Shown: positions 1 to 8,522, numbered from the stretch's first letter. The stretch: DNA of 64,000 nt from Gordonia tangerina (GCF_021556435.1 NZ_JAKGCU010000016.1:1-64000); one strand, 5' to 3'. Program-made: numbers and translations. Notes: generated by a model from the sequence alone, not told the origin.

Positions 1-1330
1 CCCGCGTTGCCTTCGGATTCAGGTCTCCCGAGGCTCTCATCGCCTTGGCCATGCTCAACCTCGGCGGCCACCGACCAGTCCTCCCCGGCCGGTCATGACC
101 CACGGATCGGTCAGGAGAGCCATATTTCTCCGACAACGACACGTGATCGGGTGGCTCCCACGAGATGGCGATCGTCTCATCGGTCTCGATGCCTTCGATG
201 CGCAGTGCCTTCGACATGATCGCCGAGATCGCCGTATCCGCTACATCCAGCCGGTCTTTGGCCTTCAGGATCAGTGATTCTTTCATGGCCGCCGACCCGG
301 TCGCGGACTGGTTCTGCGAGCCGGGAAGCATCCCCGGCAGAGGTGTCGCGGACACTTCCATCAGTTCGCGAAGGTCATCCTTCACGCCCTCCAAGAGGGG
401 GCGGATGTCGGTGGGTTGCGACTCCCAGATGTCGAGGCCCTCGGGGATGTCCCATAGAGCGCCTGGGGCTGGCTCGAACACGGCAGCCCAGTCAATATCG
501 TTGCCATCCGCATCCTTCTGCGGAAGCCCACCCTTCAACGCGCGCTGCCGCCACGCCTGCATCGCAGACGTCACACGCCGCTCCAGAATCCCCGCATTGA
601 TACGTGTGATCAGGTCGATGTGTGGTTCGAACTCGCCATAGCCTGACGGGTTGTCCAACACCACAATCGGTGGTGCTTCCCCAGTGATCTGGAAGTCACC
701 GGCAGGGTCCCACCTGCCGGTACTGGCGCGATTGTTGCGGATGCGCCGGTCAACAGCCTCCATCGGGTTAATCCACACCGACCGCTTGAACAACTGCCAA
801 CCGATCTGACACCACACGATGGCGTAATCAGTTTCCGCATCAGAGTCGCGCCACCACTTGATAGCGGCACGAGCCTTCCACGGCTGCAACGGGTCGGTAG
901 AGGCGTACATCATCTCGGGAGTGTCCGCCGTGATGATGGCATGCCCATTATCACCGGCCCACGCCGTCATATAGCTGGTGCGGTAGTTCAACATCAGACG
1001 GATGGCCTCTTTGACCACCACACCCTTCATGCGGTTGTCCCGCCAGATACGTTGAGCTGCCGCGACAGCCTCCGCATCGGTATTCGCACCGATGTCGATC
1101 CCGTTCGGAATCAACCGTTCAGCGACAGCGGAGGTGATTTTCACCGCCAGGTTGGCGCGGGATTGCTTCTGGAACCGCTGCCACGACGCCCGCACATTCT
1201 TACCCATCTCCGGGAGCGGGGCGTCACCGTCAACATGTCGGCGCAGCATATTGATACGCGGTTGCGCCGCGTCCAACCGTGCTGTGAGGATCGGTAGCCA
1301 TTCGGCCGGCGTAACCGGTGTCAAGCACAC
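1..1330 (-). CDS. phage portal protein (C-terminal part outside window)
   Basis: Portal proteins form the dodecameric ring at the capsid vertex through which DNA is packaged. The frame is open to the window edge, giving about 443 residues. The N-terminal part (AEWLPILTARLD, then a W-x2-F-x3-SR-N pattern and AERLIPNGID) matches SPP1 gp6-like portals of actinophages. The start is uncertain: GTG at 1330 or 1333 follows a GGGGG stretch, and TTG at 1324 is also possible. It lies 16 bases downstream of the large terminase, the usual order TerS-TerL-portal. No stop or frameshift is seen in the visible part. Confidence 0.85.
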   Translation of the reverse strand, partial: MCLTPVTPAEWLPILTARLDAAQPRINMLRRHVDGDAPLPEMGKNVRASWQRFQKQSRANLAVKITSAVAERLIPNGIDIGANTDAEAVAAAQRIWRDNRMKGVVVKEAIRLMLNYRTSYMTAWAGDNGHAIITADTPEMMYASTDPLQPWKARAAIKWWRDSDAETDYAIVWCQIGWQLFKRSVWINPMEAVDRRIRNNRASTGRWDPAGDFQITGEAPPIVVLDNPSGYGEFEPHIDLITRINAGILERRVTSAMQAWRQRALKGGLPQKDADGNDIDWAAVFEPAPGALWDIPEGLDIWESQPTDIRPLLEGVKDDLRELMEVSATPLPGMLPGSQNQSATGSAAMKESLILKAKDRLDVADTAISAIMSKALRIEGIETDETIAISWEPPDHVSLSEKYGSPDRSVGHDRPGRTGRWPPRLSMAKAMRASGDLNPKATR

Positions 1331-1346
1331 CACCCCCAATAGGTTT

Positions 1347-2996
1347 TCAGTAGATACGTCGCGGCATGCCCACCGGTTGTGGTGGTCTCGCACCGGATTT
1401 CCGGGCGTCCAAACATGCCTTCCATGACAATGCGGCCGCCATCGCGGCATCAAACTTCAGGTCGGCTCGGCCGTCCTGCTTTTGCATGACGTCCAGCGGT
1501 TTTCCCTCATCGTCAGCGAGTTTCAGTTCCTTGCGGCCAGCGTTACCAAGGTGGCGGATCAGATCGTTGTGGCTTTTCTCGCCACCTCCGAACGTGACAG
1601 AGCCTGAGTCGATCGCTTCCCGAAACTCGCGCAGCGTGTACGCCATCGGCTTAGTGCGGGCCGTCCACCATTCCTCAACCCGGTCCGGCCACCGAGCCGC
1701 CCACGACCCGACAGTCTCAGTCCAATGCGGCGGGTCGGCGTACATCTTCCACACCGCGAACCGTGTCATCGCGTCAGCGACAACCGCAGTGACTTCGTCC
1801 TCGTCGACTTCCCACTCATCGACCTCGTCATCATCGGGGCGTTCCCACAACCCGAGAAGTTCCTGTAACCCCGACTCGACGCCCGTCGCAACAATCGCGG
1901 TGGCGTCACGAAACCGTGCCCCGTCAAAACCGAGAGTGACGAACTCGCCCTTCGGTAGCCGCTCCCCGCTCCGACACAAACCGGGCTGGATCTTCTTCAT
2001 GTCGAACGCCTGATCGCCCTGACGACGCCAACGATTCAGCCACACACGCTCCAAATACGGGCCATCCGCGCCAGGCCGATCCCACTTCGACGCAATCTCA
2101 TCGAACTGCCCTGGCCCGAACTCGCCTATCGGGCCGGTAGCCTCGCCGATCGCCCGAATGCGTTCATCTTTGTCCGACAGATCACGATCAGGATCGTCAT
2201 CCGTGCGATACAGGTAGAACAAGTCCGGCCGCTCGATCTTGCCCTCAGCGATCCGCAACGCCTCGACGTGGATTTCCTCAGCCACCGAACCCTGCCCCGG
2301 TTGACCAGCGGTCCCCACATACAGCGACCACGGGTCATCCAACGGGCGCTTCGGCAGATTCGCATCCATCGTCTGATGCGCCTTCAACTGCCGCGGTAAA
2401 TACAGGCGGTGAGGTTCGTCGAAACAGTTCAAAGTTGTACGCGCACCGTCACGCGAACCCGGCGAGTTCGCCAACGGCACCGCTTTACCATCAGCCCTGC
2501 CGCGCTCATTCAGGCGAACAATGCGTTCAAGAGTCACATCGAACAGATCCGCGTCGGGACCTTCCTCGATGATGTACTTCAACGCCCCGTAGGCGAGTTC
2601 CTCGACCTGGTCGACCGTGACCGCCAGCATCGGAATGTACGGCGATTTCACCGGACGTCCCACCGGATTGCCGTGAGCATCCCACCCGTCGAACCGTGTC
2701 GGCCCCTCCGGGTGAAGCTCGCAGAACGCGATCAACGCCTGCTTCTCGGTCTTCGCCAAACCCTTACGAACCGACAGCCCGACCCGCTTGAAACGACGCC
2801 GGCCGGCCCACTCATGGCCTCGCGGGTACACCTCGAAAGCACGGTAGATGAACGCCCGAAACTCGGGGTCAATCTCGTACGGCTCCCCCTGCAACGAACC
2901 CGGACCATAGATGGCGCGATCCTCGATCAGATCGCAAATCTGAGGTCCAAGCGTCGGCCAGGGTTCCGGATCTTCACCCGGAACAACCAGCAGCAT
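1347..2996 (-). CDS. phage terminase large subunit
   Basis: ATPase-nuclease motor that packages DNA and cuts concatemers. It has 549 residues, normal for TerL. A variant Walker A (GLSVRKGLAKTEK, residues 73-85) and a Walker B-like TTLNCFDE (187-194) mark the ATPase. The C-terminal half carries a TLGFDG segment (D358) that fits the first acidic residue of the RNase H-fold nuclease. It starts 5 bases after the small terminase and is followed by the portal gene. The Walker A lacks the classic GKT but this RKGLAKTE form is seen in many actinophage terminases (family knowledge). Confidence 0.92.
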   Translation of the reverse strand: MLLVVPGEDPEPWPTLGPQICDLIEDRAIYGPGSLQGEPYEIDPEFRAFIYRAFEVYPRGHEWAGRRRFKRVGLSVRKGLAKTEKQALIAFCELHPEGPTRFDGWDAHGNPVGRPVKSPYIPMLAVTVDQVEELAYGALKYIIEEGPDADLFDVTLERIVRLNERGRADGKAVPLANSPGSRDGARTTLNCFDEPHRLYLPRQLKAHQTMDANLPKRPLDDPWSLYVGTAGQPGQGSVAEEIHVEALRIAEGKIERPDLFYLYRTDDDPDRDLSDKDERIRAIGEATGPIGEFGPGQFDEIASKWDRPGADGPYLERVWLNRWRRQGDQAFDMKKIQPGLCRSGERLPKGEFVTLGFDGARFRDATAIVATGVESGLQELLGLWERPDDDEVDEWEVDEDEVTAVVADAMTRFAVWKMYADPPHWTETVGSWAARWPDRVEEWWTARTKPMAYTLREFREAIDSGSVTFGGGEKSHNDLIRHLGNAGRKELKLADDEGKPLDVMQKQDGRADLKFDAAMAAALSWKACLDARKSGARPPQPVGMPRRIY

Positions 2997-3001
2997 CTAC
3001 G

Positions 3002-3436
3002 TCACACGGCATACAAGCCGGAACGCGGATCATCCTTCGCCGCGGGCGGAGCCTGCGAACGTTCCGACCTACGCCGGCCACGTTCCTTCGACTCCTCCGC
3101 CGTCTCGATCGTCCACTCCAACCGGCGACGATCATAGGGAGTCAACCCGAACGCCTGCCGCTGCAAACGAATCTCAGCAGCCTTCGACGTCGTCGGCTCC
3201 TGCCAAAAATCGTCCACCAACGCCGCCAGAATGAACAGAGCATGCCGATCCGACGAGTGATACTCGGTAGCCATCGGCGCAGACCACAAATCGGTCCACC
3301 ACTGCAACGTCTGCGGATGCCAATCACGCGACTCCGGCAACTCCGGACACTGCACCTGATGGTCATCAGTCAACGTCGCAGCAGTCGATGCCTTGTTCGC
3401 CCGAGCACGAGCACTCGGATCCTTCTTTCGCTGGGG
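3002..3436 (-). CDS. phage terminase small subunit
   Basis: DNA-recognition partner of TerL, 144 residues from the chosen ATG. That ATG (MPQRKKDP) is preceded by GGAGAG at good spacing; a start 60 bases upstream is possible but has a weaker site. The N-terminus is basic. A central TLQWWTDLWSAPMATEY segment and a C-terminal LTPYDRRRLEW motif are typical of small terminases of actinophages. It is directly upstream of TerL. The gene assignment rests on these motifs plus position. Confidence 0.85.
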   Translation of the reverse strand, partial: PQRKKDPSARARANKASTAATLTDDHQVQCPELPESRDWHPQTLQWWTDLWSAPMATEYHSSDRHALFILAALVDDFWQEPTTSKAAEIRLQRQAFGLTPYDRRRLEWTIETAEESKERGRRRSERSQAPPAAKDDPRSGLYAV

Positions 3437-3592
3437 CATGGGGATTCTCTCCATCCATTTCGGATGCGGCCCCACCATTTCGGTAGGGAGGTTCAAGAGC
3501 GCCAGATTCCTGGGGAACCGTAGGCAGAGGATTTAGCAGTGCCTTGCGGGGCCGGTTTGACCCCGGGGGCGGGGGTTGGGCCGGGAGGGGTC
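3437..3592. other. gap between HNH and TerS; possible cos region
   Basis: 156 bases without a gene. A G-rich run lies near 3568-3600 (GGGGGCGGGGGTTGGG is visible). In cos-type actinophages the cohesive end site usually lies in this interval between an HNH gene and TerS. The cut site cannot be read from sequence alone, so this is a positional inference. Confidence 0.25.
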
Positions 3593-3916
3593 TCAGCGGC
3601 CTGCTGTGGCCTCGCGGCGAGTCTTCGGTGCGTGGCAGTCGGTGCAGAGTGTTTCGAGGTTGTGGAGGCTGTCAGGGCCTCCTGTGGCCCGGTTGTGTTT
3701 GTGGTCGGCGTGGAGTGTGCCGTCTCCGGGGAGTCCTCGGTGTCCGCAGCGTTGGCAGGTGTAGTTGTCGCGGCGGAAGCATGCGGTTTGTAGGCGGTGG
3801 GGGACGTTGCGTCCCCGGTTGGTGGGCCAGGTGATGCGGTGCTGGTCGCAGTAGGTGGTGCCGATGACCCGTGTGGTGCAGTCGGCGCGCCCGCACTTCT
3901 TTGGTGCCCTAGGCAT
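3593..3916 (-). CDS. HNH endonuclease
   Basis: 107 residues. A zinc-ribbon-like N-terminus (KCGRADC...YCDQH) precedes a classic HNH core: CFRRDNYTCQRCG, then LHADHKHNRATGG, then NLETLCTDCHAPKT. Small HNH proteins next to TerS are required for terminase cleavage of DNA in several HK97-type phages (established for other phages), so it is probably part of the packaging module. It overlaps the upstream gene by 8 bases. Confidence 0.92.
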   Translation of the reverse strand: MPRAPKKCGRADCTTRVIGTTYCDQHRITWPTNRGRNVPHRLQTACFRRDNYTCQRCGHRGLPGDGTLHADHKHNRATGGPDSLHNLETLCTDCHAPKTRREATAGR

Positions 3917-4106
3917 GTTCGTGGTGTTCGCGGCCGTCGAGTGAGTGGTGGGTGATGACCCAGCCGATGCTGCCGTCTGGTCGTTCGACGGGTTCGGTGG
4001 TGGGTCCGCAGGTGCAGGTGTCGTTCTCGTCGTGGGCGGTGAGGTCGTCGACGGGTAGGACGTGGACGTCTGCGCCCGGTGTGGGCTGTGTAGCGAGCCA
4101 GGACAT
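3909..4106 (-). CDS. small acidic phage protein, unknown function
   Basis: 65 residues starting MSWLATQP; the ATG shares one base with the TGA of the upstream methyltransferase gene (TGATG), which decides the start. Contains VLPVDDLTAHDENDTCTCGPTTEPV and ends GWVITHHSLDGREHHEHA. The CTCGP and His-rich tail could bind a metal. Similar short proteins are common next to HNH/terminase genes in actinophages, but I know of no function. Confidence 0.75.
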   Translation of the reverse strand: MSWLATQPTPGADVHVLPVDDLTAHDENDTCTCGPTTEPVERPDGSIGWVITHHSLDGREHHEHA

Positions 4107-4651
4107 CAGGCGGGTCGGGTGATGGCGAGGCGTTCGCCGATCTTCTCCACCCACACCAACCGACCCTCAGCGATGAGGTGGTCGACGGCTTGGATGACTT
4201 GCTTGCCTTTGTCGCCGCCGTAGTCGTCGAATGCCACCACCGCATCCTCGGCGAGGTGTGGAGCCCACGCAGTGTAGTCAGCCAGGACGGAATCAAAGCG
4301 GTGTTCGGCATCGATGTAGAGACACCCGACAGGCGGCCCGTCGTACTCTGCTGCCGCTTGGATGGTGGTGTTGTGGATGAGAGTTGCGCCCTTCGCCACC
4401 CGGGCAGCCACCCGCTTATCAGTCAGCCGGTAGCGGTCCAGCATGTGCGGGCGACCCCGATAGATATCGCCCTGACCCCAAGCATCCACCCCGAACACCT
4501 GGACACTGTCAGATGCGCCGGCCACCAAATACTTGAGCGACCCACCACGATACGTGCCGAGTTCAACGATGGCTTGGCCTTCGGGGACGCAGGAGGCGGC
4601 AACCTCCAACCACTCAAGTGCTTCGGGTTCGGTCAGGGTTTCAACAGGCAT
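4106..4651 (-). CDS. class I SAM-dependent methyltransferase
   Basis: 181 residues. Motif I is IVELGTYRGGSLKYL (residues about 27-41), an E-x-G-x-x-x-G SAM loop. FGVDAWG ends strand 2, GCLYIDAEHRFDSVLADYTAW is motif IV/post-IV, and VVAFDDYGG follows. This is the Methyltransf_24 type found near glycosyltransferases, acting on small molecules or sugars rather than DNA. It lies two small genes downstream of a glycosyltransferase in the same coupled operon, so O-methylation of a phage glycan is a reasonable inference. Confidence 0.85.
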   Translation of the reverse strand: MPVETLTEPEALEWLEVAASCVPEGQAIVELGTYRGGSLKYLVAGASDSVQVFGVDAWGQGDIYRGRPHMLDRYRLTDKRVAARVAKGATLIHNTTIQAAAEYDGPPVGCLYIDAEHRFDSVLADYTAWAPHLAEDAVVAFDDYGGDKGKQVIQAVDHLIAEGRLVWVEKIGERLAITRPA

Positions 4652-4875
4652 CAGAGGTCCACGTCTCCAGACTCGATCGCATCGGCTGCGGCACGCAGCA
4701 TGTCCACCACCCCAGCGGTCAGTGACGACGAACTGATGGAGTACTGGGCGGTTGCGCTGTCGCCGCCCACTCGGACGACGTGGATGGGTAGGTCACCTGT
4801 GCCTAGCTCGATGCGTGAGAACGCGCCGACACTCTCGATGGAGAGTGTCGCCTGGATGCTTCCGAGTGCTGCCAT
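4651..4875 (-). CDS. hypothetical phage protein
   Basis: 74 residues; start and stop each share one base with the neighbouring genes, so it is translationally coupled on both sides. The sequence is Ser-rich in the middle (YSISSSSLTAG) and ends in an amphipathic helix (VVDMLRAAADAIESGDVDL). No family recognised. It sits between the methyltransferase and glycosyltransferase and may serve the same modification module. Confidence 0.65.
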   Translation of the reverse strand: MAALGSIQATLSIESVGAFSRIELGTGDLPIHVVRVGGDSATAQYSISSSSLTAGVVDMLRAAADAIESGDVDL

Positions 4876-5168
4876 CAGGCGGGGCCGCCCTCGGTGTACT
4901 GGGCCTTCAGCGCGGCGAGGCGTTCGTCGTACTCCTGTCGAAGTTCGAGTGCCCGCCGGTCGTAGTCGCTGCGGGGCCTGCCGATCACGTCGACGTTGTG
5001 GCAGATGAAGAACACCGGCACATCGACGATCGACAGCCCACCATCTTCTGCGGTGACGGTGGGTGCTGCCTCGCGGATCGGGTACGGGATGGGTTCGCCA
5101 TCCACGAGTACCTGACCTTTGGCGTGGTCGATGACGATGCGGTCAACGTCGATGTACTTGCCGTCCAT
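4875..5168 (-). CDS. hypothetical phage protein
   Basis: 97 residues from MDGKYIDVDRIVI; this ATG shares one base with the glycosyltransferase stop (TGATG), which is why the longer upstream start is rejected. N-terminal beta-rich part (VLVDGEPIPYPI, FFICHNVDVIG) and a charged C-terminal helix (RALELRQEYDERLAALKAQY). No family recognised. Confidence 0.7.
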   Translation of the reverse strand: MDGKYIDVDRIVIDHAKGQVLVDGEPIPYPIREAAPTVTAEDGGLSIVDVPVFFICHNVDVIGRPRSDYDRRALELRQEYDERLAALKAQYTEGGPA

Positions 5169-5878
5169 CACTGCCTCTCGTATCGGCTGGGTGTCGGGTA
5201 GTCGTGGGCGAAGCGGGCAGCGAAGTGATGCCAACTTCGATCCTCCGTCGAATGGTATGGAGTGTGGATGTCGCCTGGCCCGTACATCTTCCCGTCATGA
5301 TGCCGTGTCCCACCAATGCTGTGCATCGACCCGTACAGGCTGCGCCACTGCGGAGGATTGTCTGGTGTCACATGTTGGAACAAGCGCAGTGTGTCAGCCA
5401 TCTTCTGGGTGTCGATGACGAACGGGGTGTGCAGCTCGTACGAGATGGGGTCGGCGATGCCGTGGGCTTGCAAACAGATCAGTGTGGTTTCCAACGATGT
5501 GGGCCACCACTGTCCTTTCGCCTTCTTCACCCTCGGTAACTCCAGATGCTCACGCAGAGTGGAGCGAAACCAGGTGGGTGGAGTATCCACCGGTTCAGTC
5601 ACGTAGATGTCGTCGTTGAGCACGACTGCTGTCGGGGAGATGTCGGGGTGTTCGCAGGCAGCGAGGATGTTGCGGTACACATTCGCATGCCCGGTCGGAC
5701 CTGTGTTGCCGGGAATGAACTCGACGTTCGTTACCCACGATGGTTTGTCGCCGACAATCCAAATGCGGGCGTGCGGTAGATGCTGCTCCCACGTCCGGAG
5801 CGCGAACCGTAGCTCGTCGTTGTCATCTCCCGGTCGCACCGGACATATCACGTCCATGACGTCGACAGCGGTCGTCAC
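5168..5878 (-). CDS. phage glycosyltransferase-like protein
   Basis: 236 residues, GTG start in a GTGA overlap with the upstream gene. VMDVICPVRPGDDNDELRFALRTWEQHLP, IWIVGDKPSW, NVYRNILAACEHPDIS and AVVLNDDIYV form the GT-A pattern, with NDDIYV as the D-x-D nucleotide-sugar site. The region SYELHTPFVID resembles Stealth/capsule-type transferases. Such genes near actinophage structural genes glycosylate capsid or tail proteins in some phages (established for a few mycobacteriophages); the target here is unknown. Confidence 0.82.
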   Translation of the reverse strand: MTTAVDVMDVICPVRPGDDNDELRFALRTWEQHLPHARIWIVGDKPSWVTNVEFIPGNTGPTGHANVYRNILAACEHPDISPTAVVLNDDIYVTEPVDTPPTWFRSTLREHLELPRVKKAKGQWWPTSLETTLICLQAHGIADPISYELHTPFVIDTQKMADTLRLFQHVTPDNPPQWRSLYGSMHSIGGTRHHDGKMYGPGDIHTPYHSTEDRSWHHFAARFAHDYPTPSRYERQ

Positions 5879-6084
5879 TTCGACTTCCGGCGGTCAATGG
5901 TGGGATCAGCAATCAACTCGGGATCAACACCATGCAGATCAGCGTTCTGCACCTGTTCGGCCTTCAACACTTGGCCGGGTGACATGCGGAGGAGTTTCTC
6001 CACCTCACGGTATGGCCAGTCGTTGACAAGCATCCGCCACACACAGCACGGTTCGACGGGGACGGGGCCGTCAGGCAGGTTCAT
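5875..6084 (-). CDS. hypothetical phage protein
   Basis: 69 residues from MNLPDGPVPVEPCCVWRML. Contains VNDWPYREVEKLLRMSPGQVLKAEQVQ, which could be a small helix-turn-helix-like or adaptor fold. It ends in the GTGA overlap with the glycosyltransferase and its start overlaps the upstream small gene by 14 bases. Function unknown. Confidence 0.65.
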   Translation of the reverse strand: MNLPDGPVPVEPCCVWRMLVNDWPYREVEKLLRMSPGQVLKAEQVQNADLHGVDPELIADPTIDRRKSK

Positions 6085-6220
6085 CCTCAACCCACCACGT
6101 GCGGGGAGTGTCAGGATGGTCGGGGTCGAGGCGGCAGGTGCGGGAACAATGGCGGTGGCGTTGGCGTCCGCAGTCAGTGCACGTGAACACGATCGGCCCC
6201 CGAAACGCGCGGTCAGCCAC
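6071..6220 (-). CDS. small Cys-rich (zinc-ribbon-like) protein
   Basis: 49 residues from a GTG start (VADRAFRGPIVFTC) that has a strong GGAGG seven bases upstream. Four cysteines/histidines are arranged CTDCGRQRHRHCSRTC, fitting one structural zinc. It ends WWVEDEPA. Overlaps both neighbours (14 and 8 bases). Function unknown. Confidence 0.6.
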   Translation of the reverse strand: MADRAFRGPIVFTCTDCGRQRHRHCSRTCRLDPDHPDTPRTWWVEDEPA

Positions 6221-6395
6221 GGCAGTCCTCCAAATGCTCCACACACCACCGACACTCCTGCGATGCACACGCCGCGCGAGCCAGGATCGCTGCCGCCGCC
6301 CGCTCGGTGTGGGCGCGCTGACGGTCCATCCACCAATTCACCGGCACATCAAACACACGAACCAGCGCAGACAGGACAGAGTCGATGACGACCAT
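6213..6395 (-). CDS. hypothetical phage protein
   Basis: 60 residues with an N-terminal hydrophobic helix (VIDSVLSALVRVFDVPVNWWMD) that could be a membrane anchor, then an Ala-rich helix and a Cys/His tail (CASQECRWCVEHLEDC). No family recognised. It overlaps the next gene by 8 bases. Confidence 0.6.
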   Translation of the reverse strand: MVVIDSVLSALVRVFDVPVNWWMDRQRAHTERAAAAILARAACASQECRWCVEHLEDCRG

Positions 6396-6571
6396 CAGCG
6401 GCCTCGATTCAACGAAAAAAGATGTGCGCGTGGTTTCGACCTTGATGCCAGAAGGTGTGAATGGACCGTCGGATGCGCGCTACCCCGCAAGAATGACGGA
6501 AGGCCGAGCCCCGGAACGGAACACGCCTTACAGGCGACAGCCTAGCACTAACCCCTGACGTAACGGGTGGA
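6396..6571. other. intergenic gap with small hairpin
   Basis: 176 bases without a credible gene, one of the few breaks in the coupled leftward array. A short hairpin CGCCT-TAC-AGGCG lies at 6524-6536. It may carry a promoter or processing site for the packaging-end genes, but I see no convincing -35/-10 pair. Confidence 0.4.
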
Positions 6572-7318
6572 TCATGACGCCTTCTTGCGTCTCGCGTGTC
6601 GGTGGTGCGCATCGAGGACATCACCAAGTCGGTAGAACTGGGTGCCATCCTCCGCGGGCACGCCGTTGGGTTTGAGCTTCCCGCGCTCCACTAGTGTCCT
6701 CACACGGCGGGCGTTGAGACCCTTGCCCATGTCACCGAGTCGTCGTGCCACGACCTCAACCGTTCCTGTCGTGACAAGTTGATGATTCGCCTGGGCGACA
6801 CGGCTGTAGTCGATGTGCACGTAGTCATCCGGTGGGAGGTCGATCACCTTCATCAGGCGCTTCGCGGCAACCTCAATGGAGTCTGCCCACTCGGGTGAGC
6901 CTTCAGTCATGGCGAAGCTGATGAGGTGCTTACGCAGCCACTTCACCAGGACAGCCAGAGTCGACTCGTCATATCCAGGAGGAACGCGATTCTCTCCCGG
7001 TAGGAGTGGGCCAATGAACTCACCGTGACGGTGGGTGAATCCTACGGGAATGAAAGCCACGGCCCGGTACTCGCACGTGTGCCGTACGGCGGTGTGCAGG
7101 GAGTTATGTAGCGAGTTCGCCACATCCTGCGCCCCCTCGTCGACTGGAGGCCTGGATCGGAGCTTTTTTGGGCGTCGGTGGCTGTTGACATTCTTGCGGG
7201 CGGTCGATGCCTGGCGGGTGATGGTGTCCGCCAGGTCGTCGAGGTGGGCCTCGATCGAGTGGAGCGTGTCACGGAGTGTTGCTTGCCCGTGACGGTCCAG
7301 GAATGCGTTGTCACTCAT
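6572..7318 (-). CDS. hypothetical phage protein with HTH-like C-terminus
   Basis: 248 residues from MSDNAFLDR, an ATGA overlap with the upstream gene. N-terminal helices (LHSIEAHLDDLADTITRQA), a basic patch (RRPKKLRSR), and a C-terminal MerR-like or excisionase-like segment (VARRLGDMGKGLNARRVRTLVERGKL followed by FYRLGDVLDAHHRHARRKK) that looks like a DNA-binding wing. Possibly a DNA-binding regulator; not assigned to a family. Confidence 0.7.
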   Translation of the reverse strand: MSDNAFLDRHGQATLRDTLHSIEAHLDDLADTITRQASTARKNVNSHRRPKKLRSRPPVDEGAQDVANSLHNSLHTAVRHTCEYRAVAFIPVGFTHRHGEFIGPLLPGENRVPPGYDESTLAVLVKWLRKHLISFAMTEGSPEWADSIEVAAKRLMKVIDLPPDDYVHIDYSRVAQANHQLVTTGTVEVVARRLGDMGKGLNARRVRTLVERGKLKPNGVPAEDGTQFYRLGDVLDAHHRHARRKKAS

Positions 7319-7935
7319 GCCTTGTAGCTCCTTCTGCTCGACCACCGCGGTTTGAGGGTGTCGGTGTTGGTGCTGCGGCGATTGGTTCGGCCGATGTCGG
7401 CGAGGTCGGAGCCGTGCTTCTCCCGTAGCTCATCAACCAGCTTCTTGATGGGGTAGGACTCGCGGAACCACTCCTGCCCGAACACCAGTGAGTGGTTGAA
7501 CTCCTTGTGTCGCGCCTTTTCGAGCTTCAGGTCACCCGGCTCGACGGCGAGCAACACGGTTCCGGGAGGGTACTGCTGCATCCGATTGCGGACATTGGTG
7601 GCGTACCCGATCTTGATGTGCTCTCCGACGCGGGCGTAGTACACCCAACCCGGCCGGTCGCCACGCTGTTCGTTACGGGCTTGCGCGCGGCTGCGAGTTG
7701 AGCGGCGGCGGCCGTCGGCGCGTGGGGGCATCGGGTCGCCGGCCTTGAGCCCGAGCGCGGTGCGGTCAACAAACTCGGTTGCTATGGCTGTGTGGGTGAA
7801 GCACAGGTACCACTCTTCCACCCGGTCCTGGACGAGCGCTTTTCCGTCGCATTCAGGCCAGCAGCAAGGGTGTTCGGCTTCGACCTGTCCGGTCATGTGC
7901 ACCTCGTGGTCCGAAAGGCATGTCACAGCACCCAT
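7315..7935 (-). CDS. GIY-YIG/T5orf172-type nuclease domain protein
   Basis: 206 residues. The N-terminal part has a CCWPECDGK zinc-like knuckle. The core WVYYARVGEHIKIGYATNVRNRMQQY, then ALEKARHKEF-type His and GQEWFRES, is the T5orf172/MUG113 variant of the GIY-YIG fold. Catalytic Y, R and E positions appear present (YYAR, NVRNRM, QEWF). Such domains occur in phage genes as homing-type or anti-defence nucleases. An internal ATG (MTGQVEAEH) at 7896 with GAGGTG upstream is an alternative start. Confidence 0.8.
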   Translation of the reverse strand: MGAVTCLSDHEVHMTGQVEAEHPCCWPECDGKALVQDRVEEWYLCFTHTAIATEFVDRTALGLKAGDPMPPRADGRRRSTRSRAQARNEQRGDRPGWVYYARVGEHIKIGYATNVRNRMQQYPPGTVLLAVEPGDLKLEKARHKEFNHSLVFGQEWFRESYPIKKLVDELREKHGSDLADIGRTNRRSTNTDTLKPRWSSRRSYKA

Positions 7936-7944
7936 TTTACCTGC

Positions 7945-8205
7945 TCAATCCGTGTTTATCGTGTCACCACAGGGCTTTTCGAGGACCGCATTGACGGGTA
8001 TTCCCGCATAAAACGGAGCGAGGATGTCGTCGATCGGCTCGTAGCCGTAGCGCCGCAACGTCCCATCGAATGCGGCATCCCCGTACAGGGTGATCATGAT
8101 GTTCAACCAGCCGTCGAGTCCGTACTTTTCTATGTCAGCCAGCATCCGGTCGGTTCCTGAGTTTCGGGGGCGGAGTGTGGGTACACGATTCACAACACGA
8201 CTCAC
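7945..8205 (-). CDS. hypothetical phage protein
   Basis: 86 residues, starting inside a four-base overlap with the upstream gene. Contains RMLADIEKYGLDGWLNIMITLYGDAAFDGTLRRYG, mostly helical. No family recognised. Confidence 0.65.
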   Translation of the reverse strand: MSRVVNRVPTLRPRNSGTDRMLADIEKYGLDGWLNIMITLYGDAAFDGTLRRYGYEPIDDILAPFYAGIPVNAVLEKPCGDTINTD

Positions 8206-8522
8206 GACCGAACCTCAAGAACCTTGTCCAGCTTGTACCGGTCCACCCACGAATAACCGGTCTCTACCGACACCGACTTTGCGTTACCCCGCACCACCTT
8301 GTGCCACCCCACATCGGTGCGGATGTACTTGGCGGACTTCAACTGTTCAGTGGTGAATGGGACGGGCTTGTGTGCTTCACGGTATGCCGCCAACTTCTGC
8401 CGATCCTGTTCGGCCTTCTCGGCTTCGTGTTTGGCGACCTCGGCTTTGGCTTCGGCGATGGTTCGGTTAATTTCTTGGGCTCCGCGGCGTGCCCATGCGC
8501 TGCGCTGGCTGAGTGTCAGCAC
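8202..8522 (-). CDS. hypothetical phage protein, coiled-coil N-terminus
   Basis: 106 residues, GTG start overlapping the stop of the ribbon-helix-helix gene. A highly charged helix (EINRTIAEAKAEVAKHEAEKAEQDRQKLAAY) is followed by KSAKYIRTDVGWHKVVRGN and SWVDRYKLDKVLEV. Pairing with the adjacent RHH gene resembles a regulator/partner arrangement, but this is only positional. Confidence 0.65.
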   Translation of the reverse strand: MLTLSQRSAWARRGAQEINRTIAEAKAEVAKHEAEKAEQDRQKLAAYREAHKPVPFTTEQLKSAKYIRTDVGWHKVVRGNAKSVSVETGYSWVDRYKLDKVLEVRS

